Assembly (NCBI RefSeq): GCF_052324685.1
Contig: NW_027507056.1
Coordinates: forward strand, 62,001 to 126,000
Origin: Brachyhypopomus gauderio
Taxonomy: Eukaryota; Chordata; Actinopteri; Gymnotiformes; Hypopomidae
Direction of reading: 5' to 3'
DNA length: 64,000 bases
Shown: one piece after another, positions 32,615-45,300 of the stretch
Numbering within the stretch: position 1 is the stretch's first letter
How the letters are laid out: every line of letters starts with the position of its first letter
Made by a program: the position numbers and the translations under genes
The notes under the pieces: model-generated
Seen by the model: the letters and a program-made list of their open reading frames with translations, nothing else
What the model was told of the DNA's origin: nothing
The model's database searches: none

Positions 32615-33374
32615 CACGTGCTGTGTCTCGCAGTGATGCTGAGTCAGGTGACGTGCACTTGTCCCCTTGATTTTAAAGTACTCTGAATCATTGTGCCTGC
32701 AAGGAGGTGGTAAAAAGAACACATTGTGGTGATATTGACTCACTGTTGCCACTCCTCTTACCATCGTCAGTTTGTGGACTTATGATAGGAAAAACTCAAA
32801 GAATCTTGGTGACCTACAGGTTTGATTCATCTGCCTTCCTAGTTAAGTCATGCGAACCATTTGCTGCAAAATTGGCTTTAGCTACATTGGCAATTCATTT
32901 TGTCTTCGTATTCCAGTGCATTGTACCGAACTGCAATATCCATCTTAGATCAACTGAGATTTTGCATTTCTCTCTTTCCCACATGCAAGTTCTGAATTTC
33001 TTGGCACACATTACTGCTTTGCATCTACTAAAAGCACTCCAGAGAAAGCTTCACTTCATACCTTCATGAGGTAGGTGTCGTTTGTACTTGTATTTTGGTG
33101 GTATTTTTGTTTTTTTTTTGTTTGTGTGCGTTGTTTGTCTACTCTTGGAACATCCTGTGATTGGTTAGGGTAGGATTAGAGTTTAATTACGTTGGCCTCA
33201 GATTCTGGTTAATTCCAGGCTTCTTGTGCTAACCTTGTTGTTTGTTAGCTGTTGTTGGCAGTAATTAGTTGCTGCAGGTGCACTTGCCGCCATGCTCCAA
33301 GGAGTGAATTGGGGGCGGATACATTTTTTTTCCAGCTTTGTTAGTTCTTCCTCAGCCTCGCTTCTTCTTTCCTA

Positions 33375-33447
33375 GCCTCGTTAGCGCAGTAGGTAGCGCG
33401 TCAGTCTCATAATCTGAAGGTCGTGAGTTCGACCCTCACACGGGGCA
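33375..33447 (+). tRNA. tRNA-Met-CAT: tRNA-Met (CAT), unit 14
   Basis: Consensus copy. Confidence 0.97.
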
Positions 33448-34030
33448 GCAGAAGCTTTTTGAAAAGATTGACGAGCCCCCAAAAGATGCTCAAACGCTCT
33501 TTCCTTATTCACTCGCATGCTGAGCACACCCCCTACCTGAAAGTAGTATTGGCACATGACTCTTACAGGTCATCCCTAGTTGATTCAAGCTGTGCTTTTT
33601 CTTTTGTAAATTCGCGTGTACACAGCAAGTTGTGTTGCATCCAATTCAATTCTCTCCACTGACCGTTCAGTCAATACCTTGATGGCGTCTGTATTGACAC
33701 CTCTACTGAGACATCAAGCTGCCTCTTTGGAGCATGTTCGCTCCCAGATCAAACTGCAGTGTCGTGGTGCCAACACAGAATAATGGACCACGTCGGACAC
33801 TTTTCACTTTTGATTCTTTTTGATTCACTTTTGATGACACGCTTTTGAATACCTGATCACCTGGAATTGGTACCAGCTTGAAGTTAATAGTGAGTAGACT
33901 TATGGAGATTCATTTATTTGAATTTTCTTCTCAAGCCATTTGCAACTCAGAAGCAATGACACTTGTGCACTCATCATTGAGCTTGAGGAAGTCCAAGGAA
34001 TTGATCTCTATGTTACTCTCGCTCCGCCGA

Positions 34031-34112
34031 GCTGCGATGGCCGAGAGGTTAAGGCGTTGGACTTGAAATCCAATGGGGTTTCCCCGCGCAGGTTCGACTC
34101 CTGCTTGCAGCG
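34031..34112 (+). tRNA. tRNA-Ser-TGA: tRNA-Ser (TGA), unit 14
   Basis: Consensus copy. Confidence 0.97.
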
Positions 34113-34516
34113 TGAGTGTCTTGTTGGGCGTGTGGAAAGAGAGAGTGTGCTCTCTTCCTGCTAGCCAGTTTTAAATATGCTTCTCATGCCATTTGCAACT
34201 TTGTGCTGCCAAACTTTAGCAGTCCTAACTGATCCTGAAATAGTCCCAGGAATTGAGTTACAAATGGCTGCTTCGTCGTTACAATGTGTTGGCATGGAAA
34301 TGCAGTGGGGTCTCTTGCAGCGTAGAGGATTAACTTGCCTCTCTAATGTGATTTGTGATGAGACCTTATGCCACCAGTGGGGAGAGCTCGCACTCACAGG
34401 TGCTTCATCCAAAGATCTTCATGCAACATAGCGATGTCTTGTTTCAGGTAAAAGAAAAAGTGCCACATTCTTTCATGGCCGGTCACTGGTTGCTCCGCCT
34501 TGCGCTAAAAGAGGGT

Positions 34517-34588
34517 CTCCCCGTCGGGGAATCGAACCCCGGTCTTCCGCGTGACAGGCGGAGATACTATCCACTATACTAACGAGGA
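34517..34588 (-). tRNA. tRNA-Asp-GTC: tRNA-Asp (GTC), unit 14
   Basis: Consensus copy. Confidence 0.97.
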
Positions 34589-35349
34589 CACGTGCTGTGT
34601 CTCGCAGTGATGCTGAGTCAGGTGACGTGCACTTGTCCCCTTGATTTTAAAGTACTCTGAATCATTGTGCCTGCAAGGAGGTGGTAAAAAGAACACATTG
34701 TGGTGATATTGACTCACTGTTGCCACTCCTCTTTTACCATCGTCAGTTTGTGGACTTATGATAGGAAAAACTCAAAGAATCTTGGTGACCTACAGGTTTG
34801 ATTCATCTGCCTTCCTAGTTAAGTCATGCGAACCATTTGCTGCAAAATTGGCTTTAGCTACATTGGCAATTCATTTTGTCTTCGTATTCCAGTGCATTGT
34901 ACCGAACTGCAATATCCATCTTAGATCAACTGAGATTTTGCATTTCTCTCTTTCCCACATGCAAGTTCTGAATTTCTTGGCACACATTACTGCTTTGCAT
35001 CTACTAAAAGCACTCCAGAGAAAGCTTCACTTCATACCTTCATGAGGTAGGTGTCGTTTGTACTTGTATTTTGGTGGTATTTTTGTTTTTTTTTGTTTGT
35101 GTGCGTTGTTTGTCTACTCTTGGAACATCCTGTGATTGGTTAGGGTAGGATTAGAGTTTAATTACGTTGGCCTCAGATTCTGGTTAATTCCAGGCTTCTT
35201 GTGCTAACCTTGTTGTTTGTTAGCTGTTGTTGGCAGTAATTAGTTGCTGCAGGTGCACTTGCCGCCATGCTCCAAGGAGTGAATTGGGGGCGGATACATT
35301 TTTTCTCCAGCTTTGTTAGTTCTTCCTCAGCCTCGCTTCTTCTTTCCTA

Positions 35350-35422
35350 GCCTCGTTAGCGCAGTAGGTAGCGCGTCAGTCTCATAATCTGAAGGTCGTG
35401 AGTTCGACCCTCACACGGGGCA
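35350..35422 (+). tRNA. tRNA-Met-CAT: tRNA-Met (CAT), unit 15
   Basis: Consensus copy. Confidence 0.97.
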
Positions 35423-36005
35423 GCAGAAGCTTTTTGAAAAGATTGACGAGCCCCCAAAAGATGCTCAAACGCTCTTTCCTTATTCACTCGCATGCTGAGC
35501 ACACCCCCTACCTGAAAATAGTATTGGCACATGACTCTTACAGGTCATCCCTAGTTGATTCAAGCTGTGCTTTTTCTTTTGTAAATTCGCATGTACACAG
35601 CAAGTTGTGTTGCATCCAATTCAATTCTCTCCACTGACCGTTCAGTCAATACCTTGATGGCGTCTGTATTGACACCTCTACTGAGACATCAAGCTGCCTC
35701 TTTGGAGCATGTTCGCTCCCAGATCAAACTGCAGTGTCGTGGTGCCAACACAGAATAATGGACCACGTCGGACACTTTTCACTTTTGATTCTTTTTGATT
35801 CACTTTTGATGACACGCTTTTGAATACCTGATCACCTGGAATTGGTACCAGCTTGAAGTTAATAGTGAGTAGACTTATGGAGATTCATTTATTTGAATTT
35901 TCTTCTCAAGCCATTTGCAACTCAGAAGCAATGACACTTGTGCACTCATCATTGAGCTTGAGGAAGTCCAAGGAATTGATCTCTATGTTACTCTCGCTCC
36001 GCCGA

Positions 36006-36087
36006 GCTGCGATGGCCGAGAGGTTAAGGCGTTGGACTTGAAATCCAATGGGGTTTCCCCGCGCAGGTTCGACTCCTGCTTGCAGCG
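36006..36087 (+). tRNA. tRNA-Ser-TGA: tRNA-Ser (TGA), unit 15
   Basis: Consensus copy. Confidence 0.97.
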
Positions 36088-36491
36088 TGAGTGTCTTGTT
36101 GGGCGTGTGGAAAGAGAGAGTGTGCTCTCTTCCTGCTAGCCAGTTTTAAATATGCTTCTCATGCCATTTGCAACTTTGTGCTGCCAAACTTTAGCAGTCC
36201 TAACTGATCCTGAAATAGTCCCAGGAATTGAGTTACAAATGGCTGCTTCGTCGTTACAATGTGTTGGCATGGAAATGCAGTGGGGTCTCTTGCAGCGTAG
36301 AGGATTAACTTGCCTCTCTAATGTGATTTGTGATGAGACCTTATGCCACCAGTGGGGAGAGCTCGCACTCACAGGTGCTTCATCCAAAGATCTTCATGCA
36401 ACATAGCGATGTCTTGTTTCAGGTAAAAGAAAAAGTGCCACATTCTTTCATGGCCGGTCACTGGTTGCTCCGCCTTGCGCTAAAAGAGGGT

Positions 36492-36563
36492 CTCCCCGTC
36501 GGGGAATCGAACCCCGGTCTTCTGCGTGACAGGCGGAGATACTATCCACTATACTAACGAGGA
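36492..36563 (-). tRNA. tRNA-Asp-GTC: tRNA-Asp (GTC), unit 15, anticodon-stem variant
   Basis: Same stem change as unit 13, at 36523. Confidence 0.9.
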
Positions 36564-37325
36564 CACGTGCTGTGTCTCGCAGTGATGCTGAGTCAGGTGA
36601 CGTGCACTTGTCCCCTTGATTTTAAAGTACTCTGAATCATTGTGCCTGCAAGGAGGTGGTAAAAAGAACACATTGTGGTGATATTGACTCACTGTTGCCA
36701 CTCCTCTTACCATCGTCAGTTTGTGGACTTATGATAGGAAAAACTCAAAGAATCTTGGTGACCTACAGGTTTGATTCATTTGCCTTCCTAGTTAAGTCAT
36801 GCGAACCATTTGCTGCAAAATTGGCTTTAGCTACATTGGCAATTCATTTTGTCTTCGTATTCCAGTGCATTGTACCGAACTGCAATATCCATCTTAGATC
36901 AACTGAGATTTTGCATTTCTCTCTTTCCCACATGCAAGTTCTGAATTTCTTGGCACACATTACTGCTTTGCATCTACTAAAAGCACTCCAGAGAAAGCTT
37001 CACTTCATACCTTCATGAGGTAGGTGTCGTTTGTACTTGTATTTTGGTGGTATTTTTGTTTTTTTTTTTTGTTTGTGTGCGTTGTTTGTCTACTCTTGGA
37101 ACATCCTGTGATTGGTTAGGGTAGGATTAGAGTTTAATTACGTTGGCCTCAGATTCTGGTTAATTCCAGGCTTCTTGTGCTAACCTTGTTGTTTGTTAGC
37201 TGTTGTTGGCAGTAATTAGTTGCTGCAGGTGCACTTGCCGCCATGCTCCAAGGAGTGAATTGGGGGCGGATACATTTTTTCTCCAGCTTTGTTAGTTCTT
37301 CCTCAGCCTCGCTTCTTCTTTCCTA

Positions 37326-37398
37326 GCCTCGTTAGCGCAGTAGGTAGCGCGTCAGTCTCATAATCTGAAGGTCGTGAGTTCGACCCTCACACGGGGCA
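37326..37398 (+). tRNA. tRNA-Met-CAT: tRNA-Met (CAT), unit 16
   Basis: Consensus copy. Confidence 0.97.
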
Positions 37399-37981
37399 GC
37401 AGAAGCTTTTTGAAAAGATTGACGAGCCCCCAAAAGATGCTCAAACGCTCTTTCCTTATTCACTCGCATGCTGAGCACACCCCCTACCTGAAAATAGTAT
37501 TGGCACATGACTCTTACAGGTCATCCCTAGTTGATTCAAGCTGTGCTTTTTCTTTTGTAAATTCGCGTGTACACAGCAAGTTGTGTTGCATCCAATTCAA
37601 TTCTCTCCACTGACCGTTCAGTCAATACCTTGATGGCGTCTGTATTGACACCTCTACTGAGACATCAAGCTGCCTCTTTGGAGCATGTTCGCTCCCAGAT
37701 CAAACTGCAGTGTCGTGGTGCCAACACAGAATAATGGACCACGTCGGACACTTTTCACTTTTGATTCTTTTTGATTCACTTTTGATGACACGCTTTTGAA
37801 TACCTGATCACCTGGAATTGGTACCAGCTTGAAGTTAATAGTGAGTAGACTTATGGAGATTCATTTATTTGAATTTTCTTCTCAAGCCATTTGCAACTCA
37901 GAAGCAATGACACTTGTGCACTCATCATTGAGCTTGAGGAAGTCCAAGGAATTGATCTCTATGTTACTCTCGCTCCGCCGA

Positions 37982-38063
37982 GCTGCGATGGCCGAGAGGT
38001 TAAGGCGTTGGACTTGAAATCCAATGGGGTTTCCCCGCGCAGGTTCGATTCCTGCTTGCAGCG
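37982..38063 (+). tRNA. tRNA-Ser-TGA: tRNA-Ser (TGA), unit 16, T-loop variant
   Basis: T at 38049, as in unit 8. Confidence 0.96.
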
Positions 38064-38467
38064 TGAGTGTCTTGTTGGGCGTGTGGAAAGAGAGAGTGTG
38101 CTCTCTTCCTGCTAGCCAGTTTTAAATATGCTTCTCATGCCATTTGCAACTTTGTGCTGCCAAACTTTAGCAGTCCTAACTGATCCTGAAATAGTCCCAG
38201 GAATTGAGTTACAAATGGCTGCTTCGTCGTTACAATGTGTTGGCATGGAAATGCAGTGGGGTCTCTTGCAGCGTAGAGGATTAACTTGCCTCTCTAATGT
38301 GATTTGTGATGAGACCTTATGCCACCAGTGGGGAGAGCTCGCACTCACAGGTGCTTCATCCAAAGATCTTCATGCAACATAGCGATGTCTTGTTTCAGGT
38401 AAAAGAAAAAGTGCCACATTCTTTCATGGCCGGTCACTGGTTGCTCCGCCTTGCGCTAAAAGAGGGT

Positions 38468-38539
38468 CTCCCCGTCGGGGAATCGAACCCCAGTCTTCCG
38501 CGTGACAGGCGGAGATACTATCCACTATACTAACGAGGA
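38468..38539 (-). tRNA. tRNA-Asp-GTC: tRNA-Asp (GTC), unit 16, T-stem variant
   Basis: A at 38492, as in unit 8. Confidence 0.95.
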
Positions 38540-39302
38540 CACGTGCTGTGTCTCGCAGTGATGCTGAGTCAGGTGACGTGCACTTGTCCCCTTGATTTTA
38601 AAGTACTCTGAATCATTGTGCCTGCAAGGAGGTGGTAAAAAGAACACATTGTGGTGATATTGACTCACTGTTGCCACTCCTCTTTTACCATCGTCAGTTT
38701 GTGGACTTATGATAGGAAAAACTCAAAGAATCTTGGTGACCTACAGGTTTGATTCATTTGCCTTCCTAGTTAAGTCATGCGAACCATTTGCTGCAAAATT
38801 GGCTTTAGCTACATTGGCAATTCATTTTGTCTTCGTATTCCAGTGCATTGTACCGAACTGCAATATCCATCTTAGATCAACTGAGATTTTGCATTTCTCT
38901 CTTTCCCACATGCAAGTTCTGAATTTCTTGGCACACATTACTGCTTTGCATCTACTAAAAGCACTCCAGAGAAAGCTTCACTTCATACCTTCATGAGGTA
39001 GGTGTCGTTTGTACTTGTATTTTGGTGGTATTTTTGTTTTTTTTTTTGTTTGTGTGCGTTGTTTGTCTACTCTTGGAACATCCTGTGATTGGTTAGGGTA
39101 GGATTAGAGTTTAATTACGTTGGCCTCAGATTCTGGTTAATTCCAGGCTTCTTGTGCTAACCTTGTTGTTTGTTAGCTGTTGTTGGCAGTAATTAGTTGC
39201 TGCAGGTGCACTTGCCGCCATGCTCCAAGGAGTGAATTGGGGGCGGATACATTTTTTCTCCAGCTTTGTTAGTTCTTCCTCAGCCTCGCTTCTTCTTTCC
39301 TA

Positions 39303-39375
39303 GCCTCGTTAGCGCAGTAGGTAGCGCGTCAGTCTCATAATCTGAAGGTCGTGAGTTCGACCCTCACACGGGGCA
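39303..39375 (+). tRNA. tRNA-Met-CAT: tRNA-Met (CAT), unit 17
   Basis: Consensus copy. Confidence 0.97.
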
Positions 39376-39958
39376 GCAGAAGCTTTTTGAAAAGATTGAC
39401 GAGCCCCCAAAAGATGCTCAAACGCTCTTTCCTTATTCACTCGCATGCTGAGCACACCCCCTACCTGAAAATAGTATTGGCACATGACTCTTACAGGTCA
39501 TCCCTAGTTGATTCAAGCTGTGCTTTTTCTTTTGTAAATTCGCGTGTACACAGCAAGTTGTGTTGCATCCAATTCAATTCTCTCCACTGACCGTTCAGTC
39601 AATACCTTGATGGCGTCTGTATTGACACCTCTACTGAGACATCAAGCTGCCTCTTTGGAGCATGTTCGCTCCCAGATCAAACTGCAGTGTCGTGGTGCCA
39701 ACACAGAATAATGGACCACGTCGGACACTTTTCACTTTTGATTCTTTTTGATTCACTTTTGATGACACGCTTTTGAATACCTGATCACCTGGAATTGGTA
39801 CCAGCTTGAAGTTAATAGTGAGTAGACTTATGGAGATTCATTTATTTGAATTTTCTTCTCAAGCCATTTGCAACTCAGAAGCAATGACACTTGTGCACTC
39901 ATCATTGAGCTTGAGGAAGTCCAAGGAATTGATCTCTATGTTACTCTCGCTCCGCCGA

Positions 39959-40040
39959 GCTGCAATGGCCGAGAGGTTAAGGCGTTGGACTTGAAATCCA
40001 ATGGGGTTTCCCCGCGCAGGTTCGACTCCTGCTTGCAGCG
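39959..40040 (+). tRNA. tRNA-Ser-TGA: tRNA-Ser (TGA), unit 17, A6 form
   Basis: A at 39964. Confidence 0.96.
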
Positions 40041-40442
40041 TGAGTGTCTTGTTGGGCGTGTGGAAAGAGAGTGTGCTCTCTTCCTGCTAGCCAGTTTTAA
40101 ATATGCTTCTCATGCCATTTGCAACTTTGTGCTGCCAAACTTTAGCAGTCCTAACTGATCCTGAAATAGTCCCAGGAATTGAGTTACAAATGGCTGCTTC
40201 GTCGTTACAATGTGTTGGCATGGGAATGCAGTGGGGTCTCTTGCAGCGTAGAGGATTAACTTGCCTCTCTAATGTGATTTGTGATGAGACCTTATGCCAC
40301 CAGTGGGGAGAGCTCGCACTCACAGGTGCTTCATCCAAAGATCTTCATGCAACATAGCGATGTCTTGTTTCAGGTAAAAGAAAAAGTGCCACATTCTTTC
40401 ATGGCCGGTCACTGGTTGCTCCGCCTTGCGCTAAAAGAGGGT

Positions 40443-40514
40443 CTCCCCGTCGGGGAATCGAACCCCGGTCTTCCGCGTGACAGGCGGAGATACTATCCAC
40501 TATACTAACGAGGA
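40443..40514 (-). tRNA. tRNA-Asp-GTC: tRNA-Asp (GTC), unit 17
   Basis: Consensus copy. Confidence 0.97.
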
Positions 40515-41277
40515 CACGTGCTGTGTCTCACAGTGATGCTGAGTCAGGTGACGTGCACTTGTCCCCTTGATTTTAAAGTACTCTGAATCATTGTGCCTGC
40601 AAGGAGGTGGTAAAAAGAACACATTGTGGTGATATTGACTCACTGTTGCCACTCCTCTTTTACCATCGTCAGTTTGTGGACTTATGATAGGAAAAACTCA
40701 AAGAATCTTGGTGACCTACAGGTTTGATTCATCTGCCTTCCTAGTTAAGTCATGCAAACCATTTGCTGCAAAATTGGCTTTAGCTACATTGGCAATTCAT
40801 TTTGTCTTCGTATTCCAGTGCATTGTACCGAACTGCAATATCCATCTTAGATCAACTGAGATTTTGCATTTCTCTCTTTCCCACATGCAAGTTCTGAATT
40901 TCTTGGCACACATTACTGCTTTGCATCTACTAAAAGCACTCCAGAGAAAGCTTCACTTCATACCTTCATGAGGTAGGTGTCGTTTGTACTTGTATTTTGG
41001 TGGTATTTTTGTTTTTTTTTTTGTTTGTGCGCGTTGTTTGTCTACTCTTGGAACATCCTGTGATTGGTTAGGGTAGGATTAGAGTTTAATTACGTTGGCC
41101 TCAGATTCTGGTTAATTCCAGGCTTCTTGTGCTAACCTTGTTGTTTGTTAGCTGTTGTTGGCAGTAATTAGTTGCTGCAGGTGCACTTGCCGCCATGCTC
41201 CAAGGAGTGAATTGGGGGCGGATACATTTTTTCTCCAGCTTTGTTAGTTCTTCCTCAGCCTCGCTTCTTCTTTCCTA

Positions 41278-41350
41278 GCCTCGTTAGCGCAGTAGGTAGC
41301 GCGTCAGTCTCATAATCTGAAGGTCGTGAGTTCGACCCTCACACGGGGCA
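41278..41350 (+). tRNA. tRNA-Met-CAT: tRNA-Met (CAT), unit 18
   Basis: Consensus tRNA with the short TTTT terminator form downstream. Confidence 0.96.
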
Positions 41351-41933
41351 GCAGAAGCATTTTGAAAAGATTGACGAGCCCCCAAAAGATGCTCAAACGC
41401 TCTTTCCTTATTCACTCGCATGCTGAGCACACCCCCTACCTGAAAATAGTATTGGCACATGACTCTTACAGGTCATCCCTAGTTGATTCAAGCTGTGCTT
41501 TTTCTTTTGTAAATTCGCGTGTACACAGCAAGTTGTGTTGCATCCAATTCAATTCTCTCCACTGACCGTTCAGTCAATACCTTGATGGCGTCTGTATTGA
41601 CACCTCTACTGAGACATCAAGCTGCCTCTTTGGAGCATGTTCGCTCCCAGATCAAACTGCAGTGTCGTGGTGCCAACACAGAATAATGGACCACGTCGGA
41701 CACTTTTCACTTTTGATTCTTTTTGATTCACTTTTGATGACACGCTTTTGAATACCTGATCACCTGGAATTGGTACCAGCTTGAAGTTAATAGTGAGTAG
41801 ACTTATGGAGATTCATTTATTTGAATTTTCTTCTCAAGCCATTTGCAACTCAGAAGCAATGACACTTGTGCACTCATCATTGAGCTTGAGGAAGTCCAAG
41901 GAATTGATCTCTATGTTACTCTCGCTCCGCCGA

Positions 41934-42015
41934 GCTGCAATGGCCGAGAGGTTAAGGCGTTGGACTTGAAATCCAATGGGGTTTCCCCGCGCAGGTTCGA
42001 CTCCTGCTTGCAGCG
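41934..42015 (+). tRNA. tRNA-Ser-TGA: tRNA-Ser (TGA), unit 18, A6 form
   Basis: A at 41939. Confidence 0.96.
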
Positions 42016-42417
42016 TGAGTGTCTTGTTGGGCGTGTGGAAAGAGAGTGTGCTCTCTTCCTGCTAGCCAGTTTTAAATATGCTTCTCATGCCATTTGCAAC
42101 TTTGTGCTGCCAAACTTTAGCAGTCCTAACTGATCCTGAAATAGTCCCAGGAATTGAGTTACAAATGGCTGCTTCGTCGTTACAATGTGTTGGCATGGGA
42201 ATGCAGTGGGGTCTCTTGCAGCGTAGAGGATTAACTTGCCTCTCTAATGTGATTTGTGATGAGACCTTATGCCACCAGTGGGGAGAGCTCGCACTCACAG
42301 GTGCTTCATCCAAAGATCTTCATGCAACATAGCGATGTCTTGTTTCAGGTAAAAGAAAAAGTGCCACATTCTTTCATGGCCGGTCACTGGTTGCTCCGCC
42401 TTGCGCTAAAAGAGGGT

Positions 42418-42489
42418 CTCCCCGTCGGGGAATCGAACCCCGGTCTTCCGCGTGACAGGCGGAGATACTATCCACTATACTAACGAGGA
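42418..42489 (-). tRNA. tRNA-Asp-GTC: tRNA-Asp (GTC), unit 18
   Basis: Consensus copy. Confidence 0.97.
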
Positions 42490-43250
42490 CACGTGCTGTG
42501 TCTCACAGTGATGCTGAGTCAGGTGACGTGCACTTGTCCCCTTGATTTTAAAGTACTCTGAATCATTGTGCCTGCAAGGAGGTGGTAAAAAGAACACATT
42601 GTGGTGATATTGACTCACTGTTGCCACTCCTCTTTTACCATCGTCAGTTTGTGGACTTATGATAAGAAAAACTCAAAGAATCTTGGTGACCTACAAGTTT
42701 GATTCATCTGCCTTCCTAGTTAAGTCATGCAAACCATTTGCTGCAAAATTGGCTTTAGCTACATTGGCAATTCATTTTGTCTTCGTATTCCAGTGCATTG
42801 TACCGAACTGCAATATCCATCTTAGATCAACTGAGATTTTGCATTTCTCTCTTTCCCACATGCAAGTTCTGAATTTCTTGGCACACATTACTGCTTTGCA
42901 TCTACTAAAAGCACTCCAGAGAAAGCTTCACTTCATACCTTCATGAGGTAGGTGTCGTTTGTACTTGTATTTTGGTGGTATTTTTGTTTTTTTTTGTTTG
43001 TGTGCGTTGTTTGTCTACTCTTGGAACATCCTGTGATTGGTTAGGGTAGGATTAGAGTTTAATTACGTTGGCCTCAGATTCTGGTTAATTCCAGGCTTCT
43101 TGTGCTAAGCTTGTTGTTTGTTAGCTGTTGTTGGCAGTAATTAGTTGCTGCAGGTGCACTTGCCGCCATGCTCCAAGGAGTGAATTGGGGGCGGATACAT
43201 TTTTTCTCCAGCTTTGTTAGTTCTTCCTCAGCCTCGCTTCTTCTTTCCTA

Positions 43251-43323
43251 GCCTCGTTAGCGCAGTAGGTAGCGCGTCAGTCTCATAATCTGAAGGTCGT
43301 GAGTTCGACCCTCACACGGGGCA
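43251..43323 (+). tRNA. tRNA-Met-CAT: tRNA-Met (CAT), unit 19
   Basis: Consensus copy; first unit of the 5928 bp higher-order repeat. Confidence 0.97.
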
Positions 43324-43906
43324 GCAGAAGCTTTTTGAAAAGATTGACGAGCCCCCAAAAGATGCTCAAACGCTCTTTCCTTATTCACTCGCATGCTGAG
43401 CACACCCCCTACCTGAAAATAGTATTGGCACATGACTCTTACAGGTCATCCCTAGTTGATTCAAGCTGTGCTTTTTCTTTTGTAAATTCGCGTGTACACA
43501 GCAAGTTGTGTTGCATCCAATTCAATTCTCTCCACTGACCGTTCAGTCAATACCTTGATGGCGTCTGTATTGACACCTCTACTGAGACATCAAGCTGCCT
43601 CTTTGGAGCATGTTCGCTCCCAGATCAAACTGCAGTGTCGTGGTGCCAACACAGAATAATGGACCACGTCGGACACTTTTCACTTTTGATTCTTTTTGAT
43701 TCACTTTTGATGACACGCTTTTGAATACCTGATCACTTGGAATTGGTACCAGCTTGAAGTTAATAGTGAGTAGACTTATGGAGATTCATTTATTTGAATT
43801 TTCTTCTCAAGCCATTTGCAACTCAGAAGCAATGACACTTGTGCACTCATCATTGAGCTTGAGGAAGTCCAAGGAATTGATCTCTATGTTACTCTCGCTC
43901 CGCCGA

Positions 43907-43988
43907 GCTGCGATGGCCGAGAGGTTAAGGCGTTGGACTTGAAATCCAATGGGGTTTCCCCGCGCAGGTTCGACTCCTGCTTGCAGCG
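43907..43988 (+). tRNA. tRNA-Ser-TGA: tRNA-Ser (TGA), unit 19
   Basis: Consensus copy. Confidence 0.97.
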
Positions 43989-44392
43989 TGAGTGTCTTGT
44001 TGGGCGTGTGGAAAGAGAGAGTGTGCTCTCTTCCTGCTAGCCAGTTTTAAATATGCTTCTCATGCCATTTGCAACTTTGTGCTGCCAAACTTTAGCAGTC
44101 CTAACTGATCCTGAAATAGTCCCAGGAATTGAGTTACAAATGGCTGCTTCGTCGTTACAATGTGTTGGCATGGAAATGCAGTGGGGTCTCTTGCAGCTTA
44201 GAGGATTAACTTGCCTCTCTAATGTGATTTGTGATGAGACCTTATGCCACCAGTGGGGAGAGCTTGCACTCACAGGTGCTTCATCCAAAGATCTTCATGC
44301 AACATAGTGATGTCTTGTTTCAGGTAAAAGAAAAAGTGCCACATTCTTTCATGGCCGGTCACTGGTTGCTCCGCCTTGCGCTAAAAGAGGGT

Positions 44393-44464
44393 CTCCCCGT
44401 TGGGGAATCGAACCCCGGTCTTCCGCGTGACAGGCGGAGATACTATCCACTATACTAACGAGGA
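44393..44464 (-). tRNA. tRNA-Asp-GTC: tRNA-Asp (GTC), unit 19, base 65 variant
   Basis: + strand C to T at 44401 breaks the 49-65 pair of the T stem. Also in units 22 and 25, one trimer apart. Confidence 0.92.
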
Positions 44465-45227
44465 CACGTGCTGTGTCTCGCAGTGATGCTGAGTCAGGTG
44501 ACGTGCACTTGTCCCCTTGATTTTAAAGTACTCTGAATCATTGTGCCTGCAAGGAGGTGGTAAAAAGAACACATTGTGGTGATATTGACTCACTGTTGCC
44601 ACTCCTCTTTTACCATCGTCAGTTTGTGGACTTATGATAGGAAAAACTCAAAGAATCTTGGTGACCTACAAGTTTGATTCATCTGCCTTCCTAGTTAAGT
44701 CATGCAAACCATTTGCTGCAAAATTGGCTTTAGCTACATTGGCAATTCATTTTGTCTTCGTATTCCAGTGCATTGTACCGAACTGCAATATCCATCTTAG
44801 ATCAACTGAGATTTTGCATTTCTCTCTTTCCCACATGCAAGTTCTGAATTTCTTGGCACACATTACTGCTTTGCATCTACTAAAAGCACTCCAGAGAAAG
44901 CTTCACTTCATACCTTCATGAGGTAGGTGTCGTTTGTACTTGTATTTTGGTGGTATTTTTGTTTTTTTTTTTGTTTGTGTGCGTTGTTTGTCTACTCTTG
45001 GAACATCCTGTGATTGGTTAGGGTAGGATTAGAGTTTAATTACGTTGGCCTCAGATTCTGGTTAATTCCAGGCTTCTTGTGCTAACCTTGTTGTTTGTTA
45101 GCTGTTGTTGGCAGTAATTAGTTGCTGCAGGTGCACTTGCCGCCATGCTCCAAGGAGTGAATTGGGGGCGGATACATTTTTTCTCCAGCTTTGTTAGTTC
45201 TTCCTCAGCCTCGCTTCTTCTTTCCTA

Positions 45228-45300
45228 GCCTCGTTAGCGCAGTAGGTAGCGCGTCAGTCTCATAATCTGAAGGTCGTGAGTTCGACCCTCACACGGGGCA
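45228..45300 (+). tRNA. tRNA-Met-CAT: tRNA-Met (CAT), unit 20
   Basis: Consensus copy. Confidence 0.97.

Larger units (their letters stand above)
29426..37323. repeat. Higher-order repeat: 3949 bp dimer, two copies
   Basis: Units 12-13 and 14-15 form a pair repeated at exactly 3949 bp. The first members share a spacer G (AAAGTAG) and a longer T run (CATTTTTTTTCC). The second members share CATGTACAC, the tRNA-Asp stem change and a 2 bp loss in CTCTTACCATCG. Units 7 and 8 look like an older copy of the same pair, now split by the transposon. Confidence 0.88.

Noticed and set aside
32707-33069. Longer frame of 120 codons in units 13 and 15
   Set aside because: It arises from a 2 bp loss that merges two frames of the spacer; there is no sign of a real gene.
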